Positions 50,659-56,480 of a DNA stretch of 64,000 nucleotides are shown in pieces. The notes below the pieces were generated by a model, which did not search any database, was not told where the DNA came from, and saw only the letters and a list, made by a program, of their open reading frames with translations. The stretch lies in the NCBI GenBank assembly GCA_026874595.1, contig CM049310.1, forward strand, positions 40,181,558 through 40,245,557, in the 5' to 3' direction. The stretch is from Sipunculus nudus. Taxonomy: Eukaryota; Annelida; Sipuncula; Golfingiida; Sipunculidae. The position numbers and the translations under genes are program-made. Within the stretch, counting starts at the first letter, position 1, and the number at the start of each line of letters is the position of its first letter.

Positions 50659-53600
50659 CAGACACAATATGCAGTTGTTATTTAACATATGCATGTGTTG
50701 GTTTTGAATAAGGAGTAGATATATTCAATATATACATTAAGAGAATTGTACATCACAGTATAGTGTTCTAGAATATATACTTGGCAGGCGCTGTGTGTAA
50801 TTATTGAGAATAGCTTGTAATTTTATTAAATATGTTTTATAATGTATATGTATGTGTGCCAGTGTCTATGACGGATATGACCCAAGGAATTTATCGATGC
50901 TCTTTATAAGAATGAACGATTAAATATCTATGCACGGTGTTTGCTACTGTATATAGCGTGGATGATATTTGTTGTGAAAGAATATTGGAGTAATTTATGA
51001 TGAATACCAATATTTAGTAGTTGTTACACTGTACAACAATTATGGACTTTGCTTTGGGGTAGCACTTTTGGTAAAACAGTAAACTATCTATTACCTATAT
51101 AGTGGTCATTGGATTTAAAGCAGTATATCCAGTTGAATAAGTGTAATTTTCCGTGTTACATATCAGTTATGAAATATTTCAGGTTTGGGGGTAAGCTGCA
51201 TGTTATTGATCTCGCAAGTTAATTAGTTAATGCCTCAATGCATACAATTTAATCAGTCTTAGGATATAGAATGAACAGAATAAACAGTCTGTTTATCAGA
51301 TAATTTGAGACCCTTTTTTAGTATAGTTTGGAATCAATCTTTGAATCTGGTAAAAATTAAATTGTCCACTCACATAATTAATCATTGAATCTGGTAAAAA
51401 AAAGTCCACTCACAAAATCACACCTGTTTGAGAAAGGGTAATAACGCTACCTTGTGGCCGGATTAATAATTAAAATGAGGCCTTTTTCTTGGGATCTTGA
51501 CAATATCGTGCATTATACATCATTAAGTGTCTGTATGCATTTAATTAATATTTTTCAGCTAGTTCTGTTGTCCCAGGCATTACAGCTGGGTCCCGGACGA
51601 TATTCTGGGGGTCCCGGACGGTGTCGGACGGTCCCGGACGGTAAATAGTCACACCGAGCTAAACTTAATAAAACAAGGGACCTATGGGTCACGAAGCTCA
51701 GCTGTTATATATGATAAAAAAATATTATTTAGAAATGAGGCACATGCTGGATTTGTGTGGTAATAAATATAAGCTGTATTATGAGTTGTTGTTTAGCTTA
51801 TGATTTTGATAGTACCTTGGGAGACAGGGAAGAGGATTGATTTCATTTATTTTATTAACAAATGGAGTACTACTGTCACACAGATTTTGACTTGGCCATA
51901 TAACTTATAAGCAGAACATATAATATAAGAGTTTAACTATTTATAAAAAAAATACAAATATTGTCCCAAATATAATTTTTATAAAAAATAATAAGAGAAT
52001 CATATGATTTTTTAAAATGAAATATAACTGATATGATTATTAAAATAATATTAAAGAATATATTCATGAATGCATTCATGAATACATTTTGAAAGTATTT
52101 GCACAAGTATTCATTTATTTTCATTTTTACCTGAATTCCCATTCTTTATGCAAGAAATTTTATAATGGAGTACAAAATCATATTCATATTTAAATACAAT
52201 TACAAAGTATTTGCACCATGTCTGGAATTTATTCAGTTTTCACCAAACAATGATGTTGAGAATCCAGAATATACAAAATTCACACATTTAAATAATGATC
52301 ATAAGTACCTGGTTTTATGGCTTTTATTTATATTAAAAATAACTGTAAAAAATTCATTTGGACTAATTTCACATCAATGTACACACTAGACACAGCAGGA
52401 ATCTAGATTAATATTATCAACTGCATCTTTGTCTAATTTCCTTCATATGATCCCTAAAGATTAGTAATGAATAATATGATTTACTTCTTTATCATTAAAA
52501 TTGAACTGAAAAATGCCATAGGTGACTGCATGGTGTTATTTGGAATATGTGACATTCTACCTATTGATACAAGATTCTTATATCATCAGTAACTGCAAGT
52601 TAATTTCCTGTTATTATAAACTAACAAATTCCTTTTCTATTTTTCTTTAATTTGTTATTAAAAACCAATAAAAATTTATTAATTTATTGTTTATTGTTAT
52701 GTTGTTGGTTAAAACTACTAGATGAGTTGGGTTGGACACCTGGATCAACTGTGGCTGGCCATAAGCTGCCTGGATTCCATGTATGCCTCGCCTCAAGCGT
52801 GCATAATTTGATGAAAGGTCAACAAGGTCAACATACAGGTGACTCAAGAGGGGCTGGAGAGAGCCAAAGTCTGACAGGGTCTCATAAAAAACATTAATAA
52901 AATCTACAATTTTTGGCCAATTTCTTTAAGCTTTCTAAACTAAAAAGCTGAAATGCTTATGTGTGCATGATATGAAAATTATATCAACAGTGCTCACGGG
53001 AAACAAACGTGCCATGGTCACAGTTGGGCAAAATTTAAGGTACTAATTTTATATTTATACTAAATAAAATTTGAAAAATTCAGAACTAATTTTGGGTATT
53101 CAATTGAATCTTGATTAAATAATGTTACATCCCTGACAAAAAAATCTCCAGCTTCAGCAATGCTCTTGTTAAGGGAGTAAATATATTTCTTGATTTTTTA
53201 CAAAGTGCATTATGTTTGGGCCCATAACTTAAAACAATTACACAATACTGACATCATTCTGGCATGTGCATAGAGAATGAAAAATATGTATATTATTTAT
53301 GATTAAAGTCAGATCAGTGGTTTTGATATTAGGCAGTCTTGAAGTGTAACAATGGGTTTTTAATGGAAAAATGAAGTTTTTCATTAATATCTCGAATGTC
53401 CTAGTGACCAAATTCTTGGCATGGTATGGCATTTTGGAGACATCTAACTGTATGCCGAATTTAAGGAACTTAGAGCTGAAGCTGGGGAGCTGAGCTCTTG
53501 CAAACTGCATAACACTAGCTTGATGTAAACAATATGTTACATGGTGCTTGAAAACTTGATTAAAATCTACAGTTTTTGATCAACTGGTTTCAAATTTTTG

Positions 53601-54915
53601 GTGTTAACAGTTGAAATGCTAACAAAAACATGCTGTGAAAATTAAATCCACAGTACTCACAGGAAAAAAACGTGCCATGGTCAAAGTTGGGCAAAATTTA
53701 AGGTACCAATTTTTTATTTTTATTAATATTTTAAAAAATTTAATAGATTTTCATCTAATTTTGGGTATACAATTTAATTTTGATTAATTAAAGTTATATT
53801 ACTGGAAAAAAGGTCCATAGCATTAACATTTTTTGTGTTAAGTGATCAAATATCTTTTCTGATTTTTTACAAAATGCATTATGTTTGGGCCCATAACTTT
53901 TTTAAATTAAATAATACAGACATAATTTCTGGCATGTACATAGGAACTATATAGAGGAATATTTATGGTAAATATGAGGTGAAACAGATGAGCGGTTTTG
54001 ATATTAGGCAGTCCTGAAGTGTGAAAATAGGTTTTTAATAAAAAATTGAGGTTTTTCCTTAATTTCTCAAAGGAACGAAGTTGCAAACACCCAGTTTTCG
54101 GCTTGGTAGGAGATCTTGGGGACATCTAACATTATGCCGAATTTTGGATTCCTAGGTCTTATGGTTTCAAAACGTGCCACATCTACGGACCGACGGACGG
54201 ACGGACGGACGGACGGACGGACGGACGGACGGACGGACGGACGACGGACAATGGACCACGACTATAGCTCAGATGACTTATAGTCAGCTGAGCTAAAAAT
54301 GTCTACTTCACAGACAGTATACACCCTAACTTTGGATAAAACTGGATAAAACCTGTTTTATCCAATCCGGATTAATCCAGATTTTTCCAGTGGATTAAAC
54401 CGGCTGCGGATAAAACTGCCAACCCTGTCTAGTGGTCAAATATACAATACCATACACATAGATGTACTGAACATCAATCAATGGATATATGTTAAATCTC
54501 ACAGGTGTGTATGGAGTGTTATTATCACAGTTAACTGCAGGGGCAATCTATGGACTCCACAGTGAGTCAGTCACTGTAAAAAGCAAAGTTCTGAGGAGTT
54601 CATTCTTATGGGCCAACTTTTAGGCTGTTTTAGGTAGACGAACCTTCGTGCACATTTGGATCAGGAAGCACGCGTTTTAGACAGTCAAGTTGCGGGGGAC
54701 CCCACGCGAGGGAAGTGCCGCTTACCTCTGGGCTCGTTGGTCGACCGGTCACGCACCGGTCGTAAGTCTGTAATCTCGCCATATTTGCCAAATGCTTCTT
54801 TAAAAACGTTTTCATCTGCTCCACGTGCACCTAAGATGAACAGTCGTGTGTAGGGTGGCTCATCACGCGAATTTCTGTCACGGTCTCCATAGTCGCGGTC
54901 TCTTCTGTTCGCCAT
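20244..54915 (-). CDS. RBM45: RBM45, RNA-binding motif protein 45 (whole gene model, 10 coding exons)
   Basis: Exons: 54915-54726, 39610-39513, 38754-38623, 37422-37296, 33552-33355, 29296-29141, 28178-28064, 26420-26294, 22360-22153 and 20431-20244. The spliced length is 1539 nt, giving 512 residues with every phase agreeing. Four RRM folds are visible. RRM1 spans about 23-96 (RNP2 LFILGA, RNP1 GITYITFK). RRM2 spans about 121-185 (LFIMIP, RGLAFVKF). RRM3 spans about 266-330 (KLEIVG, GVGCASYK), lacks the usual aromatics and is degenerate. RRM4 spans about 416-490 (RLFIVA, KNYGYARF). An Arg/Ser/Tyr-rich linker lies at 184-248, an Ala-rich helical segment at about 340-381 matches the oligomerisation region of the family, and a basic tail (GKKRRW...EEEKKARIH) looks like a nuclear localisation signal. 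Known vertebrate RBM45 is a nuclear RNA-binding protein linked to splicing. Introns are unusually repeat-laden. Confidence 0.95.
20700..21896 (+). repeat. Interspersed repeat in RBM45 intron 9, three modules, hairpin end
   Basis: Modules of about 290-340 bp repeat 'GGGTAACAGAGACCTAATTTCAGG', 'TTCATGGTGATCAATGCATTAG' and 'GTGCCNCCAGTCTGCAGAAACTGATG'. The copy ends with a CAGACAGACGACGGAC tract and GCTATAGCTCAGATGACTTA then CTCGGCTGAGCT (about 21855-21888). The same hairpin ends the (GGAC)n elements at 47146 and 51674. The interior is related to 5000-5990. Confidence 0.65.
22153..22360 (-). CDS. RBM45: RBM45 exon 9 (first half of RRM4)
   Basis: The acceptor CTTGTTTTCAG precedes GCGGAAG. It encodes AEDPTPSELGLENLPFCSVP, a Pro/Ser linker, then QERLFIVAQPDAPPERYIRD and VFSRFGDLIEVFFLA. 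'FSRFGDLIEV' matches FCRFGNLIEV in known RBM45. It ends phase 1 at GCAA followed by GTAAGA. Confidence 0.95.
22620..23390 (+). repeat. Interspersed repeat in RBM45 intron 8 ('TCTGGTGACCTCTGACCTCATT' family)
   Basis: Four modules of about 130-190 bp carry 'GTGACCTCTGACCTCATTAAATATGCATG' pieces followed by 'GTTTCATCAAAATCCAT'. It ends in 'AAAAGTTAACGGACAGAAGCACAGAC'. The same family is at 27130-27660. Confidence 0.65.
24098..26181. mobile_element. Candidate inverted-repeat element in RBM45 intron 8 containing a nested element
   Basis: AGCCTAAGTCACAAACAT at 24098-24115 is the exact reverse complement of 26164-26181 (18 bp). The interior contains the reverse-oriented (GGAC)n-family element at 24369-25738. 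A further direct partial copy of the left end occurs near 25869-25930 (AAGTCACATTTATCACACAAC, CAACAGGTCTAC), so the structure may be two copies. The target duplication is uncertain. Confidence 0.45.
24369..25738 (-). mobile_element. (GGAC)n/hairpin-ended element, copy A4 (reverse)
   Basis: Read on the minus strand it begins CAAGGGATCCATGGGTCAC with CTCAGCTG nearby and ends in CAGCTGAGCTAA. Just before that end lie a GGAC-type tract (24413-24440) and GTTTCAAAACGTGCC. Two internal modules both contain 'CTTGGTAGGAGATCTTGGGG'-like sequence (near 24510 and 25100). It is the same family as 47146-49082, 51674-54296 and 62002 onward. Confidence 0.75.
26294..26420 (-). CDS. RBM45: RBM45 exon 8 (Ala-rich helical oligomerisation segment)
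   Basis: 42 codons: ATEAPDAGIRELGSAIKAAA, MSLQVGGDIQSSIQMLAKAM, RK. The predicted amphipathic helices fall where the family has its homo-oligomer-assembly segment. The 3' splice site is a CAGCAG tandem: using the first CAG (exon from 26423) would insert one residue (Ser before Arg). It ends phase 0 at AAG followed by GTAAAA. Confidence 0.88.
27130..27660 (+). repeat. Interspersed repeat in RBM45 intron 7 (same family as 22620)
   Basis: It shares 'ATCTGGTGACC...GTGACCTCATT', 'GTGGTGACCTCTGACCTC' and the closing 'CTAAAAGTTAACGGACAAACAGACAGG'. Non-coding. The rest of intron 7 is AT-rich. Confidence 0.65.
28064..28178 (-). CDS. RBM45: RBM45 exon 7 (second half of RRM3)
   Basis: The acceptor TTATTGTTTCAG precedes GTGTTGG. 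It encodes VGCASYKTPQCAAWAKDKLN and GFEYPPGSRLMVQFSTQ. The words GFEYPPGSR match the GFQYPPGNR of known RBM45. The donor AAAG followed by GTTAGA gives phase 2. The open frame continues beyond it (LESDVGLLMK), but only this donor restores the frame of exon 8. Confidence 0.92.
28240..28560 (+). repeat. Interspersed repeat fragment in RBM45 intron 6 (GGTCAAGGTCACC family)
   Basis: It carries TTTGACCTTGAAGGCCCAGTTCAAGG and GATGAAGGTCAAGGTCACCAG, with a GACAATGACGACAGACGATAGACC tail. The tail type matches the other families in the window. Confidence 0.55.
29141..29296 (-). CDS. RBM45: RBM45 exon 6 (first half of degenerate RRM3)
   Basis: The acceptor TTTCATTTCAG precedes ACCTGTC, and G+AC gives Asp249. 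It encodes LSEPIDRIQSFPNNGITKLE, then IVGSPGISQEQMYALFNVVP and GLDSIQFNLQS. The 'QEQMYALFNVVPGLDSIQ' part matches the EEQLFSIFDIVPGLEYCE signature of RBM45 RRM3. The exon starts and ends in phase 1, with a GTAAGT donor. Confidence 0.94.
29640..31863. mobile_element. TA-flanked inverted-repeat element in RBM45 intron 5, 2224 bp
   Basis: CCGTAAATCTTGTTTTTATG at 29640 faces the reverse complement of CCGTAAATCCTGTTTTTATC at 31863 (about 27 bp with four mismatches). TA lies at both junctions (29638-29639 and 31864-31865). About 0.8 kb of the interior (30300-31100) is clearly homologous to 16690-17520, although the terminal repeats differ beyond CCGTAAA. No intact transposase is visible. Confidence 0.75.
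33355..33552 (-). CDS. RBM45: RBM45 exon 5 (end of RRM2, disordered Arg/Ser/Tyr linker)
   Basis: The acceptor CATTTGCAG precedes CCTATAAAG. It encodes YKAVYANPKENKDQSS, closing RRM2, and then a low-complexity stretch with many R, S, P, Y and W residues (for example DLYESRYDPYSAPRSYRM and SFHSPPRR). It ends phase 1 at GTAGGA. The linker is probably disordered. This exon accounts for part of the extra length over the vertebrate protein. Confidence 0.94.
33848..33904. repeat. TA microsatellite in RBM45 intron 4
   Basis: An uninterrupted TA run of almost 60 bp. It produces YIYIYI-type false frames on both strands. Confidence 0.97.
34560..36440. repeat. Satellite of about six 288-bp units rich in TGACCT half-sites
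   Basis: The landmark CTCCTGTGACCTTCACC recurs at about 34751, 35040, 35328, 35617 and 35898, with a diverged copy at 36186. Spacings are 289, 288, 289, 281 and 288. The 281 unit lacks eight bases of CTCATGACC. Each unit holds GTGACCTTGACCTTTGACC (a DR0 plus DR1 arrangement of TGACCT) and a second cluster, CACCTTTGACCTTGTGACCT. Inner units are nearly identical and outer ones diverged. Repeated open frames on both strands are by-products. Confidence 0.95.
36430..36990 (+). repeat. Interspersed repeat in RBM45 intron 4 (ends GCGGCGGCGGGA)
   Basis: It contains ATTCAAGGTCAAGGCCACTAT, AATAGGTGGCGCCACCAG, ACCTATTCAAGGTCAAGGAC and an end GATTCATATGCGGCGGCGGCG. A similar end (CCTATGCGGCGGCGGTGGG) closes the repeat at 58890. 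Confidence 0.6.
37296..37422 (-). CDS. RBM45: RBM45 exon 4 (second half of RRM2)
   Basis: The acceptor CTCATTATCAG precedes GAATATGG. The exon encodes EYGEISYVQILREKSSGESR, then GLAFVKFYRGYHAALAYENC and DS, with RNP1 RGLAFVKF. It ends phase 1 at a GTGTGT donor. The last base T joins CC of exon 5 to give Ser183. Confidence 0.94.
38623..38754 (-). CDS. RBM45: RBM45 exon 3 (inter-RRM linker, first half of RRM2)
   Basis: 44 codons, phase 0 on both sides. It starts VVMASRKEEGNQRDESDR and runs into RLFIMIPKDFTEEQVKERFK, matching the [20 protein letters not shown] type of segment in known RBM45. The acceptor (GATAAG before GTGGTC) has a weak pyrimidine tract. The donor is AAG followed by GTCAGT. 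A longer in-frame read-through beyond 38623 is intronic. Confidence 0.92.
38980..39180. repeat. Repeat fragment in RBM45 intron 2
   Basis: A CTGTCAGTCCCTCTGTTTGTCTGTCC tract is followed by ATTTCATTCAAATTTGGT. This is the reverse-orientation counterpart of the GACAGACAGA-type tails found in other repeats of the window. No coding signal. Confidence 0.4.
39513..39610 (-). CDS. RBM45: RBM45 exon 2 (RNP1 and end of RRM1)
   Basis: The acceptor TTCTTTGCAG precedes 39610. The two first bases complete Gly64, followed by ITYITFKKTSEAVLAMEEMN and a GYPKPLK end. This is the second half of RRM1 with RNP1 (GITYITFK). It ends phase 0 at AAG followed by GTAAGC. Vertebrate RBM45 has the equivalent KPIKV end. 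Confidence 0.95.
40047..40083. repeat. CA/TA microsatellite next to the hammerhead ribozyme
   Basis: CA dinucleotides run at about 40050-40069 with TATA-containing flanks. On the minus strand it lies directly downstream of the ribozyme element. Confidence 0.95.
40082..40201. repeat. Inverted repeat enclosing the hammerhead
   Basis: TATGCTACGGTATGTAATTG near 40082-40101 and the reverse complement of TATGCTAAGGTATGTGATGG near 40200 form arms of about 23 bp with few mismatches. The ribozyme sits between them. They may be element ends or an extra closing stem. Confidence 0.6.
40105..40149 (-). ncRNA. Type I hammerhead self-cleaving ribozyme (Penelope-like element type)
   Basis: Read on the minus strand: CAGTCAC (stem I, 40149-40143), CTGATGA (core, 40142-40136), GTC-TATGA-GGC (stem II hairpin with one G-U pair), GAAA (core, 40124-40121), C-TGGTT-G (one-base-pair stem III), TA, then GTGATTG (stem I partner, 40111-40105). 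The 7-bp stem I pairs throughout (one G-U). The cleavage triplet GUA obeys the NUH rule, with the cut after 40112. All conserved core bases are present. A very short stem III is typical of hammerheads in Penelope-like retroelements (family knowledge). No reverse transcriptase lies nearby, so this is an isolated remnant. Confidence 0.82.
42551..42622. other. Nested palindrome in RBM45 intron 1
   Basis: AGGTAGCC (42551-42558) pairs with GGCTACCT (42615-42622). Inside, GCAACAG (42572-42578) pairs with CTGTTGC (42590-42596). The segment is GC-richer than its surroundings. The function is unknown. The remaining 40200-42950 DNA shows no gene. Confidence 0.5.
42954..43080 (+). repeat. Left terminal and subterminal repeats of the 11.5-kb element
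   Basis: It begins CAGGGTTGGGTTTTGTC and continues as a cluster of GGATAAAAC, TTTAATCC and GGATTAAAC words, many of which can pair with each other. This kind of array is typical of transposase-binding subterminal regions (inference). Confidence 0.8.
44160..44400. repeat. Tandem duplication (~130-140 bp unit) upstream of the transposon gene
   Basis: Two copies share TTTGCAATACATAAT, CAGCAATACGCA, CATCAAT, CTCATAGA and ATTCCATATTG in order. A GA microsatellite follows at 44408-44434. The function is unknown. Confidence 0.7.
44728..44736 (+). promoter_or_regulatory. TATA box of the transposon gene
   Basis: TATATAAAG lies 52 bp before the ATG at 44788. It is preceded by a GC-richer stretch (44560-44720) that stands out from the surrounding AT-rich DNA. 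A start of transcription near 44760 would leave a short leader. This is inference from position. Confidence 0.5.
44788..46889 (+). CDS. Transposon-encoded PHD finger - OTU (vertnin-like) protein, three exons
   Basis: Exons 44788-45002, 45297-45387 and 45702-46889 join in frame with GT/AG borders to 497 residues. Residues 9-57 form a PHD zinc finger: C9-x2-C12, C23-x2-C26, H31-x2-C34, C54-x2-C57, with Trp29. Residues about 130-295 resemble an OTU-fold cysteine protease. DGNCLFRA gives the catalytic Cys148, and PNHFVPL gives His287 near the end. The stretch CMVHMFALSAVLQIPLRSYY followed by a TLMW strand matches the OTU-like domain of vertnin and related transposon proteins. The remainder (about 300-497) is Ser/Asp-rich and probably disordered. 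It may be a separate protein or the N-terminal part of a longer transposase polyprotein, because a second open frame overlaps its end. Confidence 0.8.
45595..45650 (-). repeat. Inverted copy of part of the PHD exon inside the gene's second intron
   Basis: 45595-45629 is the exact reverse complement of 44860-44894 (35 of 35 bases, covering the codons around C26-H31-C34). Similarity continues through CATTCAATCACAT to about 45650 with a few changes. The unspliced transcript could fold into a hairpin of about 50 bp. Confidence 0.9.
47146..49082 (+). mobile_element. (GGAC)n/hairpin-ended element, copy A1, inside the transposase ORF
   Basis: It starts CAAGGGACCTATGGGTCAC and GCTCAGCTG. It ends with an ACGG/GGAC tract (48963-49030) and TAGCTCAG-ATGACTTATAGTCAG-CTGAGCTAA. 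Removing 47146-49082 joins two codons of the host ORF without shifting frame. The sequence AACAA is present at both junctions. It has no coding capacity. The layout recalls Helentron-associated (HINE) or bivalve 'pearl' elements (family knowledge). Confidence 0.8.
48963..49030. repeat. GGAC microsatellite within element A1
   Basis: About 13 tandem GGAC units lie near the 3' end of the element, followed by GACGACGGACAATGGACC. Confidence 0.97.
49990..50262. repeat. 92-bp tandem repeat, three copies
   Basis: GTGTGCCACTGGTCAGTGG recurs with CCACTGG at 50041, 50133 and 50225. Each unit also has ATAAACRTAAACGGCATYGC and CAGTTCGTCATGTCATATAA. It lies immediately 3' of the transposase remnant. From 50265 to 51580 the DNA is AT-rich with ATATAT and GAGA microsatellites (50628-50660) and no gene. 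Confidence 0.9.
51590..51650. repeat. GGTCCCGGACGG short tandem repeat
   Basis: Four to five imperfect CCCGGACGGT words in an otherwise AT-rich context. Confidence 0.8.
51674..54296 (+). mobile_element. (GGAC)n/hairpin-ended element, copy A2, two internal modules
   Basis: It starts CAAGGGACCTATGGGTCACG and ends in a GGAC tract (54187-54243) plus the TAGCTCAG...CTGAGCTAA hairpin. The module beginning 'CGTGCCATGGTCA.AGTTGGGCAAAATTTAAGG' occurs twice (53010 and 53670); A1 has one. Its first 2 kb are nearly identical to copy A3 at 62002. It lies inside the 11.5-kb element next to its right end. Confidence 0.85.
54299..54427 (+). repeat. Right terminal and subterminal repeats of the 11.5-kb element
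   Basis: GGATAAAACTGGATAAAACC, CCGGATTAATCCAG and TGGATTAAACCGGC words lead to GCCAACCCTG at 54418-54427. They mirror the left end in word content, although base-by-base identity beyond the first nine bases is loose. Confidence 0.8.
54726..54915 (-). CDS. RBM45: RBM45 exon 1 (start, first part of RRM1)
   Basis: The ATG at 54915-54913 has a strong context (CAAAAATGGCG). The frame is open upstream as far as a GTG at 54930, but there is no earlier ATG. The exon encodes MANRRDRDYGDRDRNSRDEP, an Arg/Asp-rich head, then RNP2 of RRM1 (RLFILG) and GKYGEITDLRPVRD. It ends after AGA-G (phase 1) at a GTAAG donor (54725-54721). Confidence 0.95.
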
Positions 54916-54958
54916 TTTTGATGCTGACACTGCCCAGAATCAGGTACCGACTAAAACC

Positions 54959-55034
54959 CGGATGTCGGATGTCACATACCAAATCGGATGCCCCGTGGGA
55001 AGCCACTCGCGAGGTCGGATGCCATATCCGGATG
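54959..55034. promoter_or_regulatory. RBM45: Cluster of five CGGATG words just upstream of the RBM45 start
   Basis: CGGATG occurs at 54959, 54966, 54985, 55016 and 55029, 44-119 bases upstream of the RBM45 ATG. The last two lie in a GGATGCCATATCC tandem. The region is GC-richer than the rest of the window, as expected near a promoter. Whether it is leader or promoter is not known. Confidence 0.4.
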
Positions 55035-55565
55035 CCATATCCAAGACGGGACATCGTTTTTTTCTTTAGAGGTATAACCTGTGACAGGTTCGAGAAATTT
55101 GGTACCATTGTGAATGTGCGAGAGTAGATCCTACCAATTTAATGGATGCTTCAGCTAATATTAATTAGCTGGCTATATTGTATAAAATTTCTATTTTTTA
55201 TTATTGTAAAAAGGCTCGTATTCATGTATATGTGATATATAAGCGTGTGTATATGCATAAAAGAATCGCCTGTACATATTTACAGACTGGTATCTGTTAA
55301 GTGGAAATATGGAATGACTATGGACAATCGAAACTTGTCAGATCATATAAAATGCACAAATTATTTTATGTCAAGGATGCCAGCAGCCAACATCATTTAA
55401 GCAAGATATAAAGTTTCAAGACATATACATTGTACATAAAATATGTATAATTGTACCATTATACAGTGTACATTTCTGCAATTCTTAACAATGAATGAAA
55501 ACTAATATTAGGCCTATATGTCAATACAAGGTGCTTATAATTCAATGATGCGCAGCAAAAATGGA

Positions 55566-55566
<1 letters not shown>

Positions 55567-55606
<40 letters not shown>
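55567..55606. repeat. TA microsatellite
   Basis: A (TA)n run followed by ATACATATATGTATATATA. The surrounding 55100-56130 is AT-rich without a gene. Confidence 0.95.
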
Positions 55607-55610
<4 letters not shown>

Positions 55611-56135
55611 TGTATATATATAAAGTGTGTGTATACATATGTTTATGTGTAACTGTATTAGTTTCCGCTTCAGTGCTTTTACTTTAATCATCTTTTTGTA
55701 TTTGATATGTATACATATTTTTATAGGTATAGATAATTAATTTGTGATATACAATGAAATTATTTCACTTTTACATTCTGTGATAAATTACAATTAAAAT
55801 ATACTGCAACTTTCCAATATTTAGTCTGGTCTTTTTTTATTTTATTGAATATATATTACATATTTTATTGAAAAAATATTGTGTTTCTCAAATTAAATGG
55901 TTTTATAATTAATTATTTTATAAGAACTTATCTTAATTACAAATTTTAAAAGAAAAACAAACATACACAAAACTTTGACAGAAAGAAATATACATGTGTA
56001 TATATTGTACATGTGTTAATATATATGATGCTAATGTATGTAACATTTACGATCATATAAAATAAATGTTCTGACCCTTCGGCCTTCGCTTCATGAAAAG
56101 AAGGGGTTCAACCAAGGGGGATTAATGACAAAACC

Positions 56136-56480
56136 TTATAAAAGGTCTACAATTCCGGAACAGGGATAAGGATGGGTGGAGGCGGGATTTCCAGGTCTAA
56201 AAATTGGCCTGTTACGATTAAAAATTTTTGCGACTTCATTTGGGTCCGCTTCTGCTACTAACGAGGTATATGCATGTTTCCGTTTCTTTCTTTCAGAATA
56301 GTTTCCATACTTTAAAACGTACATTTAATTCATCTTTCATGTCTTCCTCACATCAACTTATTCTTTGTACGTCCAACAATCGTATCCAGTCAAAGATAAT
56401 CGAAAACCTAAATGTCCCCGCGCCAATTTCCGGGTCGCAAATGTTAACATTACTCACCAAATCTTCAATGTAAACATACC
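56136..56480 (-). pseudogene. Degenerate open frame, unrecognised
   Basis: The minus strand from 56313 reads LKYGNYSERKKRKHAYTSLV, AEADPNEVAKIFNRNRPIFR and PGNPASTHPYPCSGIVDLL, then stops at 56136. A different frame just upstream gives CEEDMKDELNVRF, so a frameshift near 56310 may split one protein. The low-complexity-free, well-mixed composition suggests a former coding sequence, perhaps from a mobile element. I do not recognise the family. Confidence 0.3.

Larger units (their letters stand above)
42946..54435 (+). mobile_element. 11.5-kb inverted-terminal-repeat transposon with perfect 8-bp target duplication
   Basis: TCTAGTGG occurs directly outside both ends (42946-42953 and 54428-54435). 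The element runs 42954-54427. It starts CAGGGTTGG and ends with its exact complement CCAACCCTG. Both subterminal 100-bp stretches are packed with GGATAAAACTGG and GGATTAAACC words in both orientations. An 8-bp duplication fits hAT, KDZ or Mutator-like elements (family knowledge). The cargo is a plus-strand spliced gene with PHD and OTU domains and a decayed transposase-like region. Two (GGAC)n elements are nested inside. It lies in RBM45 intron 1, antisense to RBM45. The superfamily is not settled. Confidence 0.88.

Noticed and set aside
54913-54930. Upstream GTG start for RBM45 adding five residues
   Set aside because: The ATG at 54915 has a strong context. A GTG start would be unusual in an animal gene.
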